Assembly: GCA_963920705.1 (NCBI GenBank)
Contig: OY987227.1
Coordinates: 186,001-250,000 of the forward strand
Length of the DNA stretch: 64,000 nt
Direction of reading: 5' to 3'
Source: Odiellus spinosus
Taxonomy: Eukaryota; Arthropoda; Arachnida; Opiliones; Phalangiidae
Both the position numbers and the translations under genes were made by a program. The notes under the pieces are model-generated. The model saw nothing but the letters and a program-made list of their open reading frames with translations. It made no database searches and was not told the origin of the DNA. This document shows positions 47,811 to 57,434 of this stretch, piece after piece. Positions within the stretch are counted from its first letter, which is position 1, and every line of letters begins with the position of its first letter.

Positions 47811-50800
47811 TCAATCCCTACCCGCGGAATAAGTCTCAATCAGAAGCGATACGAGACGACGAACAGCGTTTCGAACCTCAGGGAGGTCCAGGTACACGTC
47901 AGGGATATTATCCAGAGGGGGCCTATTAGGAAAAAATTCCGCAGCTAACGGACATTCTAGGAGGTAGTGCATAGCGTCGGCAGTTAACTCACCGCACGCG
48001 CACAGGGAATTATCTAGATGTTGAAAGCGGTTAAGATACTGGGGAAACTGACCATGACCACTGATGACCTGACTGGTCCAATGGTCGGTAACCTCAGCAT
48101 CCTCTGTGGCCGAGGGTCTAAAAGCGTAAACCGGCCTACCCTTCTCAGAGCATTGCCAGTGAAGTCGTCAACTCTCTAAACAGATATTTTTAAGTCTCGA
48201 TCTTAAAGCAAATCTCGAAAGGTGCACTAGCTGAGTAATGGTAGGAAGGGCTGCAGCTTCTTTCGCAAGAAGATCAGCGCGTTCATTCCCACGAGTACCC
48301 TCATGAGCCCGAACCCACGAAAGGTTCACTAAAAACCCCCGGGATCTAAATCCTTTTAACATATTACGTACGTCGGAAACTAATTTCAACTGGTTATTAG
48401 AACCAGTGATTGCTGCCATAGCAGCCCGACTATCAGAAAAGACGTAAAACGGCGTTTGAACGTTACAACGATCAAACCATAACAGGGCAGCATAAATTGC
48501 CCACACTTCCGCATGAAAAACGGTCGCGGAATCACTAAGCCTTAGAAGCTCGTAATGCACCTCAACCCCTCTAGAAAAAACTACAAACGCGGATCCTACC
48601 AAGTCATTAACTCTCGACCCGTCAGTAAAAGCCTCTAAATCGTGCGTATGGGGTATACATTGATCGAAGTAAGTAATGTGCCTATATGCCGGGTGAGTGT
48701 CCCACCTATCAGCTAATTCCTCAAAAAGAGGGGGGTCAATTACTTCGTCGACAATACGAGCCGACATCCCACGATTAACCACCCTATAAACGGAAGCCTC
48801 GGCAGCTATCGTTAATTCTAACGGGAGAATCCCAGCCATGACGCATAAAGCGTCATTTGAAACGGTACGATAAGCAGACGTGATTCGGAGAAGCGGGATG
48901 CGCTGGATGGAAGCGAGCTTCTTCCGCATAACGGAGTTCTCACTCTGCTTCCACCAGGCACCACACGCATAGACAATGACTCTCTCAATACACGCCTAAT
49001 AAATTAATTTAAGGTCGGGACCCTTTATTCCCCACGTACTACGAGCTACCCTAGATAGCTTAGCTGTAATGCTAGCTGTTTTAATCTTTAATTCCCTCAG
49101 GTGCGGGATAAACGAGAGTCTATCGTCTAAGACGACTCCCAAAATGGTCATCTCCTCCACATTACGAACCCCTTTACCCCGGAGCTTGAAAATAGGCTTC
49201 CTACTCATACGGGCCTTAAACGCTATAGTAAGGGCACACATCTTATTAGCGGCAAAAGTTAACTTATGCGCGGCCCTCCATTCATCCAACCGCTCCAGAG
49301 CGAGGTTACCCTCACGCTCAAGCCGTTGTCTGGAAGGAGTCCAAACAACTGCATAAATATCGTCAGCAAATGCCTGAACGTGCGTGTTATCCCCAAATGA
49401 TAAGTCTAATGCTAAGTCGGCGATTAAGTTCCACAACATAGGTCCACTACAAGACCCCTGCGGACAACCCCTGACAACGGTTTTACTAATAAAGGTAGAG
49501 GGGGTAGAATAAACTACCTTCCGATCACTAAAATAATTTTGAAAAACCTTATAAAGATTTTTCGGCAAATTTGTCTCTTTCAACCGCGACAGAACCGAAG
49601 GCCACCATACGTTGTCAAAAGCCCCCTGAATATCTATGGAAATTATTGCGACGTGATTCCCCAATTCACGTTTTTCCCTTATGATATCCAGGATTCTCAG
49701 AATAGCGTCAGTCGTGGACTTGCCATGCCTGAACCCATATTGCTCCTCATTAAGGTGCCTATTACGGTGAAGAAAGTGATAAACTCTACCGGTTAGAAGT
49801 TTATCATAAACCTTCCCTACCACTGAAAGGAGACAAATCGGCCTATAAGCCTTAGGATCTTCAGGATCTTTACCCTTCTTAGACAAAAGTACTAACTTAG
49901 CGGTTTTCCAAACCCTGGGGAAGACTAAGCCCTTAAGACACTTATTAAAAAGAGATAAAACTATCTGAGGGATAGCTTGAAAAATATGCTTAAAAATTTC
50001 AATTGTTATACCATGGAGCCCAGGGGCTTTACCATTAGCAAAACTTCCAATGACATCCTCCACTTCACCGATCGTGAAGGGAACATCGTCCGGACTATCG
50101 GACGGGATAAGAATATCCTCCCTAGTCCGGGTATGATGCTCCGAATCGGTGAGAGTGGAATCGTCGGGGAAGAAATTACCTAATAGTAGGTCTAAAGTGA
50201 CAGTAAAAGAGGTAGTTTGCGAACCATCTGACCGTCTAACGCTTCGTAACTCAGTAGGCCTAATTACCTTGTCTAACGCGATCTTATACGGTAAATTAAA
50301 AGGACTATCCTTATTTGCCGTTGAACAAAATTCCTGCCAAGACTTCAGACGGGCTTCCTTAATGACCCGCTTATACCTAGCGTGAAGTCTATTATACTCA
50401 ATCTTTCGTGTAAGACGAAGGGTCTGATCGCGCGTGCCTTGCATTCGACGACGAAGGGCGCGAACCTCCCGCCTAAGAGTAGCAATTTCATTGTTCCACC
50501 AAGGAACAGATTTATGCTTAAGGGCTCTCTTACGCTTAAGCCTAACAGAACACACCTTATCAATGCGCTCCATAAAATTGACTACCATTCCCTCAAGTGG
50601 GGCATCAATATCCCTATCTAAATTAAAATCGAGAAATTGCTCAACGACCCCTTTCCTAAAGTCTGTCCAATCAACCGACTTCGTAGCGTAGGGTTGATGA
50701 TAAACTAAATTGGGGCAAACCCGAGTTAAATCCCACGAAATATACCTATGATCGCTGCACGAAACAACGTCCTTAACCTCCCAGTTTGAAAACAATTCCG

Positions 50801-51403
50801 CTAGAGTACCTGAAGCTATCGTTAGGTCGATCCAACTCTCCCCATTGCTGGAACTAAAAGTTGCGATGGACGTCGGGTCATTAATGACCTGAAGGTCCAA
50901 AAAATTTACAAAGTCTATAACAGAGTCACCTCTGTCGTCGCAACGGGGCGAACCCCACTACGCATGTTTCGAATTAAAGTCACCAGCAATGAGATAGATC
51001 TCCCTAGCCTACGAAGGTCAGTAACGACATTATCCAAAATAGGATTAATGCCCATTGAAGGGGGAGCGTATAAAGATACTACCAGGTAATCGAGACCATA
51101 AAAACGTACGTTAGCAATAACGTACGTCTCCGTGGTCACGACTCCTATAAAGTCGATATCCTTATTTAGACAAACAATAGCTGCCTTCCCTAAGTTTTTA
51201 ACGTAAAGTGATCTCACGGAGATAGAAAACCCCGCAAGAATTCCTTCGTAAAGGTATGGTTCCTGAATAAACACTAAATCAACTGGACCCGATAGCAGCT
51301 CCTGTTGGAGCTGAGTGGTAGCAGCTATCGATCCATTCAAGTTGATTTGCAAGCACTTTAAAATTTTGGAATTGCCTTGAATACTAGAAGGCTGATCAAC
51401 CAT
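47811..51403 (-). pseudogene. LINE pol: endonuclease, reverse transcriptase, RNase H
   Basis: Copies LINE RNA into DNA at a nicked target. The AP endonuclease starts with LKCLQINLNGSIAATTQLQQ and VFIQEPYLYEG; its later part is in another frame (break near 51,000), with a TAG at 50,958 next to AGDFNSKH. Reverse transcriptase (48,996-50,900): IISIDIQGAFDNVW, GCPQGSCSGPMLWN and the catalytic FADD. RNase H (48,168-48,929): FTDGSRVNDLVGSAF, HAEVWAIYAALLWF, VFSDSRAAMAAI. The C-terminal domain CACGELTADAMHYLLECP ends at TGA 47,811. In-frame stops at 48,996 (TAG) and 48,168 (TGA) interrupt one continuous frame, so it is inactive. Confidence 0.88.
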
Positions 51404-52117
51404 AGTTCGTGCGGGATTTCCTAAAACCTATATCCCTTAAGTAAAGTGGGCAATTGGGATCTAAAGCTCCATGATTCACCAAAAATTTCGTACCCTCTTT
51501 AGAATTGCTTTCAAGACAGTTCCTACACTGCAAATTATCCTTATTAGAGCAATCCTTATACCTATGTTCCCCCGCGCAAAGCGTACAATACTGTACCTTC
51601 CCCGGGCAACTAGCGGTAGTATGACCTATAGCGCAACAACGGTAGCAATGGGGAATCCTATTATACTCGGTAATGGGACAAATACCCCAGCCCAACCTAA
51701 CCTTTCCAACACCAAGAATGACCTTATATTTCTGAGGATCAACCTCAAATACCCAATTAACGCTAAGCTACTTGCTTACGTAAAAGAACTTCTTTACAAG
51801 GTCCATTGATTCGATTGCGCCGTCCGCTTGTTTAACAAGCGCCGCAATTAAATCGCTTTCTTTTATGTCCTCACTGACATCACCTTGGGCCGAAGCTTTG
51901 ACGTAAGCAGCACCTTAACAATGTCTTTAATGACACCCGTACTCTCAATCGCATCCTTAAGGATGGAACGATCCTGGTCTTTGTCAAGTTCTATTATAAT
52001 ACCGTTATTACGACAAGCGCGAAGGCTCTTGACTGTAATACCTAAAATTTCAGGCTTGATATATTTTATAAGGGCATTCTTGATATCATCTGACGTGGCA
52101 GTACGGGGATGCCGCCA
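51396..52117 (-). pseudogene. LINE gag-like protein with CCHC zinc knuckles, 5'-truncated
   Basis: The open 3' part holds three zinc-knuckle motifs (CYRCCAIGHTTASC, CTLCAGEHRYKDC, CRNC) and ends at 51,396, overlapping the endonuclease ORF by 8 bp. Further upstream, conserved-looking gag sequence (KYIKPEILGITVKSLRACRN) is present in a different frame up to about 52,110, so one frameshift lies around 51,870. The N-terminus is missing because PolB sequence starts there. Confidence 0.75.
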
Positions 52118-52559
52118 AACTTTTGTTTACAGAGACTTCGCTGACAACGCCGATGCCTACGATTTCTCCGGTTATCCAAGAGATCACCCGCTTTACAGTG
52201 ATGTCAACAAAAAGGTCCTCGGTAAATTCAAGGACGAATTAGATGGGACTCCAGTTCAGGAATTTTGCGGTCTAAGACCGAAAATGTATTCAATGATATC
52301 TGCCAAGGGAGAGAAGAAGACCGCAAAGGGCATCTGTCGCAAGGTCGTCAAAAAGAATGTTCGCCATGCACAGTACCGTGAATGTTTACTAAAACATAAA
52401 CTGACCGTAGAATCCATGAAACGGATCGTTAGCAAAAAGCATGAACTTTTCACGGTTAAACAGACCAAACTATGCCTCAATCCATGTGACGACAAGCGAT
52501 TCATCATTGACGGAATCTCTACCCTGGCTCATGGCCATTTCAAAATTCCAAAGGAATAA
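52118..52559 (+). pseudogene. C-terminal fragment of Polinton DNA polymerase B (right copy)
   Basis: About 145 residues of the PolB thumb/C-terminus: FVYRDFADNADAYDFSGYP, HPLYSDVNKKVLGKFKDEL, EFCGLRPKMYSMIS, KTAKGICRKVVKK, and HGHFKIPKE just before a TAA at 52,557. Its orientation, converging with the protease, is the expected one for the right Polinton copy. All catalytic palm motifs are missing, removed at the LINE junction. The ORF appears to extend upstream to 51,885, but that part is the antisense of LINE gag. Confidence 0.88.
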
Positions 52560-52600
52560 ATTTATTATGATATATATTTTTTTTTTATTCGATATGGGCA

Positions 52601-52652
52601 GATTAAGTTAGGTTAGGTTATGTTAGGTTAGATTAAGTTAGATTAGGTTAGA
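52601..52652 (+). repeat. Interstitial TTAGG-like tract
   Basis: AGTTAGGTTAGGTTATGTTA and following bases: degenerate TTAGG/TTAGA repeats (about 10 units), in the short gap where PolB and protease transcripts converge. TTAGG is the ancestral insect telomere repeat. Confidence 0.75.
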
Positions 52653-52672
52653 TAAAAACACAAGTATTTTTG

Positions 52673-53137
52673 TTAAAAAAAGTTTATTGAAAATCTCTTA
52701 TACATAAATTCCGAAATCATTTTATCTATAACATATTTATCTTTTTTAAATCTTGCACATATATTAAACAATTTAACACCTCTACATCTATACAATGCAA
52801 AATAAACACAATATCCGCCACAAGTCATACTAAAGTTCCCTTGTAATTGTTTGGAGTTAAATGTAACGGTTATACTGTTTCTTTCCACAAAATTGTTAAA
52901 TTTAAACATGTCGGGAGGGTTACCGAAACTGTCAAAGAACTCTGTATTCTTATTACGAGAAAAATAGATAGCCGTCCAATGTTCGCCTTCGGTATGTGAT
53001 AATCCCGTATTTACAATATAGAGTGAAGGAAAGGTTTTAACAGTTTTGGGCAATTTATCGGCTGCGAAAATACCTCGAAACAGACCTTTAGTGAACGAAT
53101 CTTTTTCCATTATTTTAGCTAACTGCTGAGAGTCCAT
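52673..53137 (-). CDS. Adenain-type cysteine protease (capsid maturation), right copy
   Basis: Complete 154-codon ORF of the Ulp1/adenain (C5/C48) family, expected to process Polinton capsid proteins. Candidate catalytic residues by motif: His53 (GEHWTAIYF), Asp69 (FFDSFG), Gln99 (KQLQGN) and Cys106 (MTCGGYC); the seven-residue Gln-Cys distance agrees with adenain. Length and motif order look normal and no break is visible. It starts 3 bp from the hexon stop and ends 114 bp from the PolB stop, facing it. Confidence 0.9.
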   Translation of the reverse strand: MDSQQLAKIMEKDSFTKGLFRGIFAADKLPKTVKTFPSLYIVNTGLSHTEGEHWTAIYFSRNKNTEFFDSFGNPPDMFKFNNFVERNSITVTFNSKQLQGNFSMTCGGYCVYFALYRCRGVKLFNICARFKKDKYVIDKMISEFMYKRFSINFF

Positions 53138-53140
53138 TTT

Positions 53141-54488
53141 CTAATTGGTATAATCGTAAATAACGTTCCTGTTTTTGTCAATTTCAATTAAATTTTGAAA
53201 CTCGGCGTAGTATAATACGCTAACAGTCTTCGGCAAATCCTTGGCGAACTTTAATTCTAAGCGCAAATTACCATTCTTTATCAACTGAAATTGCGAAGCT
53301 GAACAACTGAGGTCAGCACTCAAATCAAATACGAAAATACAGTTCCCTCCAGGAAACTCTTCGCGTGAGATAAAGTTCCCTTCGTCAATGAACCATTGGG
53401 ATGTTTGAGTGAAAAGATTAGTGAACGATCTCATGCACTGATGTCCCTCGAAATTAGGGGTTAAAGGCTTGTGAGGAACGCTAGTTCCGTCGAGGTAGAG
53501 AGCGATATGATTTAAATCAAAGTGTTGGAAATTAAAGGGTGACTGGGTATAATCGCCTAGATAGGCGTTCTGTTCTACCAGAGCGAAAAGGACTCGTTTG
53601 GGTAATTGTCCCATAAAGAGATTATCTCTTAAAGCAGATTTTAGTTCCACTGTTTATGGAAAAAGAGTTACACTCCGTTCGAGTTATTGGATATTTCATG
53701 GTAGCTAGCTCGAGACATTTGGCGTGGGCAATTGTAACCTCGGGAGTTAATTTTACTTTTCTGATATACAGGGAAGCGAGTTCGTATTGTACCTTCCATC
53801 TAACGCCACCCGCTAAGGTTTGACTACAAAATTCGTTGGAGCTTTTAATAAATTTAAATTTCAGGTCAATCATGTTCGGAATAAAACGTGACTGTTGACA
53901 CAAGTCCGTGAGAACCGCACCGATCATATCTATAGTCCCTTGTTTGGCGAAACTTGCTCTTTTATTGAATCCTTCATTTTCCGACGGGGCATTGAATTTT
54001 CCGGCTGTATCCTTGTAGTACATGGCGGCCGTTAGAAAACTCGTTTTCGCAGGTCCACCAAATGTCACGGTTGTTTGAAACATGGCCTTGTAGGCATAGT
54101 TCTGCGGCGATGGCGTTACCGATCTATCGCCCAAGGAAACGTGAACCTCGCTAAAAAGGCTCGAATGAAACAGATTCACGGGCGCTACCACGTCCGCCGG
54201 TGTGGTGATTACCCCAGCCGCATTGAGTACTGCCGCCGCTGGAATTGTTCTCCCGTCCGCTGGGTCGACGAGTCTAACTTGAAGATGTAACAAAGTTTTG
54301 GACAAATCAATGTACGTATCGGAGTTTCCGGCCACGGCGAAGGTTAGAGTTGAATTTTCGTTAATGTTCGAGATGGGACTATACTCGACCCATTCGCCAC
54401 TAACTATACTAGCGTTCGTGAGCGGTACGTTGAAAAGTGCGACTTCGGAGCTAACCGAACCTTGGGAATCGGGATGGATATGAGCCAT
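53141..54488 (-). pseudogene. Polinton hexon-like major capsid protein, right copy
   Basis: Double jelly-roll capsid protein of roughly 449 codons in two frames. The first 288 residues (from MAHIHPDSQ at 54,488) contain VNLFHSSLFSEVHVSLGDR and KVKLTPEVTIAHA; the second frame (53,141-53,650) has NLFMGQLPKRVLFALVEQ and SPFNFQHFDLNHIALYLDG. A single frame change at about 53,645 separates them. The left copy is truncated before this point, so it cannot tell whether the break is shared. The start overlaps the end of the pVI-like gene. Confidence 0.85.
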
Positions 54489-54973
54489 TATATTGTAGAA
54501 AATATATCGGAGGGTTTTAAGAACGGTCTTCTCTTCTTCCTGTTCGTTGCTGAACTGACTAGTCTTCGACGCTTACACTTTCTTTTATGACCATTTCCAG
54601 TCATTCTAGCGATTTCATCCGCGGCACTGATTACGACATCTCTCGCGGCGTCTTTTCCTCGAGATTTAACCGAGGATTTTACGGGAATTCCGCTGGCTAC
54701 GTCGGTAACGATTTTAGATCCCGTATTTAACAGTTTTTTCCCAAGATACATGGCTCCCTTCTTCAAAAGTGGTACGGCTCAACAGAAGGCCGAAGCGATA
54801 AAGTTCCCTAGACCGTATCCTTGTTGAACGGGAAGACCCTGGTATACGGGTATAGAACCCTTTCCTATTTGACTTTGGAAATATTTTCCGTAGTCAACCT
54901 TAATCCCGTGTCCAATTTGACTTAAGAAGTGACGATCGTAGTCCGACTGAGTGGAGGACGGTTTATGCTTCAT
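54488..54973 (-). pseudogene. pVI-like minor capsid protein, right copy
   Basis: Same as the left copy, with the shared in-frame TGA (54,779-54,781) between AFC and AVPLLKKG. Here the C-terminus is full length, with a basic tail (ATNRKKRRPFLKPSDIF) reaching the hexon start. Confidence 0.65.
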
Positions 54974-55029
54974 GATGCGTCTCGTTTAACTCTCTCGATA
55001 AGAATGGCGAGCACGTCCACACTGCCGGC

Positions 55030-55872
55030 TTATTTATAAGGGCGACCACATTCTTCGTGGTCTAAAATTAGAGTCGCGTGAACTTTACCTCTTTCGAACT
55101 TGACGGGTACACCCATTTCACTCATAACGTTAATTTCGATAGATTGAAAGGAATTGCAGGAAACTGGGAGGTAATGAGGACGTGAAAATTCTCTGTCTAC
55201 CGTATCCCCGTCATTCCCTTGAACGCTCGTTATTCGTAGAAGCGGATCATGAACGTCACCTACAACCCTACTTTCAACAATATCAGAATATATGAAGAGT
55301 GAATGTAGACCCACGTCTAAATCCACCGGATAAATGGCTATTCTCGCGTGGACGATCGTCGTAGTTTTTGTATGGTCTTTCGTAAATCCCAATATGACCG
55401 CCAACTCTCCCGGTATAGTTAACGAGTGATCCGGTTTTAAGGAAACTTCCACACGTCGTAATCGCGCGATATAACTAAACGTGTATTTAACATTCGTCGT
55501 CGTCTCCGACTCAAACATATCACCCTCGACTGGCGTCTCCTTTTTCAGTATAGTCACGTTCGAGATATCATCTTCGTCGTAATTGAGTTGCTCCAATAGG
55601 TCTTCTATATTCCTGTAGTAACCCGCAGGGAGTTCTACCACTCTCGAATGACTCGTGCTATTTATATTTTCCCCGTGGTTAGTTAACGATATCCAGCACG
55701 ACGATCTCATATTGCTCCATGTGTGGGGATAACTGAATTCCACCAAAGCCACTTCGTACGGACCTTGTAATTTAACTGATTCCGGTAAATGAGTTCGGAA
55801 TTTACTGATTGTATTCCCTGGAAAGTAACTCATAGAACTGTCTGACGGTAGGGTTATGTAGAACGTCATCAT
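55030..55872 (-). CDS. Polinton penton-like minor capsid protein, right copy
   Basis: Intact 280-codon ORF with a protein identical to the left copy (45,481-46,323). Its start overlaps the integrase stop (ATGA). Jelly-roll vertex protein by similarity to Polinton pentons. Confidence 0.85.
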   Translation of the reverse strand: MMTFYITLPSDSSMSYFPGNTISKFRTHLPESVKLQGPYEVALVEFSYPHTWSNMRSSCWISLTNHGENINSTSHSRVVELPAGYYRNIEDLLEQLNYDEDDISNVTILKKETPVEGDMFESETTTNVKYTFSYIARLRRVEVSLKPDHSLTIPGELAVILGFTKDHTKTTTIVHARIAIYPVDLDVGLHSLFIYSDIVESRVVGDVHDPLLRITSVQGNDGDTVDREFSRPHYLPVSCNSFQSIEINVMSEMGVPVKFERGKVHATLILDHEECGRPYK

Positions 55873-56916
55873 GCAAGGTCAATTTCCTGCACCCAACTGT
55901 CGAATGATGGCGGGTATCCTTTCCAGCGGACGAATCTCTCGATACTTCCGTCAGCCTTGCGTCGTTTTTTCAACACTTTTTCGATTTTAAAAGCGCTGTT
56001 ACTCAGGTCCTTGCCAATTTTCTGTAGTTGCTCTCGGTAAAAAATCCCGGTAATGAGCTCTTCTTTCAAGTCGCGTATCTTATATACAGGAGGACTACGA
56101 GCTAATCTCTCGGAAATTTTGAAAAGTTCTTCCGACCATGTGGGTATGTATCCCTTATCGAAGAGATTCTTGTGTTTACTTATACGAACTACGTCACCAA
56201 TATCAAAGGGGAAAGAAAGCGGAGTCAAGAAATCGACGTCACCATATAGATTTTCCCAAACACGTTTAGATGTAGCTGGCGTGACATCGACGGGTTTACA
56301 CTTTATAGATCGATGATAACTATGATTATAAGCTTTCACCATCTCTTTTAGATCATTGATATATTTGAAGGTATTATTTTCCGTAAAATATCGGTACATT
56401 CGAGTCTTCAAAGTCCGATTAAATCTCTCCACTATCGTCGCTTTCAGTTCCGATTCTGGGGCGAAAAACTTTATCCCTCTACGTTTTAACTCGTTTTGTA
56501 CTTCCTTGCATACAAACTCATTACCGTGATCCGATTGGATTCGTTTCGGCGAACGACCGGAATCTAAAATGCCGTTTAACGCTCCGAGAATAGTCTTTCC
56601 TTTCTTGTCCTTGATCGCAACCACGAAGGCAAACTTACTGAAGACGTCGATACAGAATAATAGATAACGGAAACCATTATTATATCTGGTAATGCTTTTC
56701 AAATCAGCCAAGTCGATTTGCCACTGTTCGTCGATTCCGTAGACTATAGTTTTATTTCTAGTGAAGTGTTTCCTCGCACTCCTTGGGTTTTCAAGAAATC
56801 GCTTATTTCTCTGACAGTAACCTTTAATCCTCGGTCTTTAGCCGCTCGGTATAAGCCGTCAACACTACCGTAAGAGCCCGGATCCGAAACCTTATATATT
56901 TTTTAAGTTCTTCCAT
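55869..56916 (-). pseudogene. Polinton integrase with chromodomain, right copy
   Basis: Core and chromodomain are open (55,869-56,711), with the same Asp/Asp/Glu motifs as the left copy. Compared with it there is one extra Asn (TRYNNGF) and L/S and I/V changes near the DVDF and PFD blocks. The N-terminal part up to the ATG at 56,914-56,916 carries the same two frameshifts as the left copy, plus a private 3-bp deletion near 56,896. Confidence 0.88.
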
Positions 56917-57101
56917 TGAATGAACAGTTGTTCGAAGTACTATAATGCCAGAATACAAAATCGCTAACTTCTATAATTATTATTATAAATACAATTAAAA
57001 CTGCAGTTAATAACTTGGGAGAATTTATGATTCGAATAGAGACGCTAAAAGTCCTACAGAGACAACCTCTTTCGAGCCCGTGACGGCGATTTTTTTCTTG
57101 G
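56917..57101 (-). other. Spacer and residual end of the conserved ORF, right copy
   Basis: Matches the left spacer up to the 245-bp deletion junction at about 57,080. After that come about 20 bp of the conserved ORF that were separated from the rest by the Gypsy insertion. Confidence 0.7.
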
Positions 57102-57106
57102 ATTTT

Positions 57107-57374
57107 TGTTGTGTCGTAGGTTATTAAAGACGACAGTTTTAATTAGAATAACTGATTTAATACTAACAACTATACATTTTTAAATGGGATCGTAAATCCG
57201 TTATATGTTCACTCTTGGTTCCCCATATGATAACCGTGTGTTATTGCTCTTTCTGTTTATGTTATTACATTATAATAGTGATCGGTTTGGTGGAGCTTAG
57301 GGCTCCATCTATGTTACAAAATTCGAACTTAATACTACAAGTATTTATAGTGATTAGGTGGAGAATATACAGCA
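57107..57374 (-). repeat. Gypsy 3' LTR (268 bp)
   Basis: Differs from the other LTR at one base that I could find (AATAGTGATCGG here, AATATTGATCGG in the other), implying a very recent insertion. Confidence 0.95.
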
Positions 57375-57434
57375 TTACTCCCACCGAAATAAAAAAAAAA
57401 CTAAAAACTACTGGAACTGCTAGGTATTCCAATG

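Larger units (their letters stand above)
47641..52117 (-). mobile_element. Non-LTR retrotransposon (R1/I-type LINE), 5'-truncated and decayed
   Basis: Order on the minus strand: gag-like zinc-knuckle protein, AP-type endonuclease, reverse transcriptase, RNase H and a C-terminal Cys/His domain. The 5' end is cut at about 52,117, where PolB sequence begins. The 3' end is somewhere between 47,439 and 47,640; no poly(A) is evident. Endonuclease type plus RNase H and three zinc knuckles fit the R1/I/Jockey group. Confidence 0.85.

Noticed and set aside
51885..52117. N-terminal extension of the PolB ORF
   Set aside because: This part is the antisense of LINE gag sequence; similarity to PolB begins only at about 52,118.
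42213..54973. Stop-codon reassignment or read-through (several in-frame TGA/TAG)
   Set aside because: TGA, TAG and TAA all occur, many breaks are frameshifts, and unrelated elements are equally affected; ordinary decay explains them.
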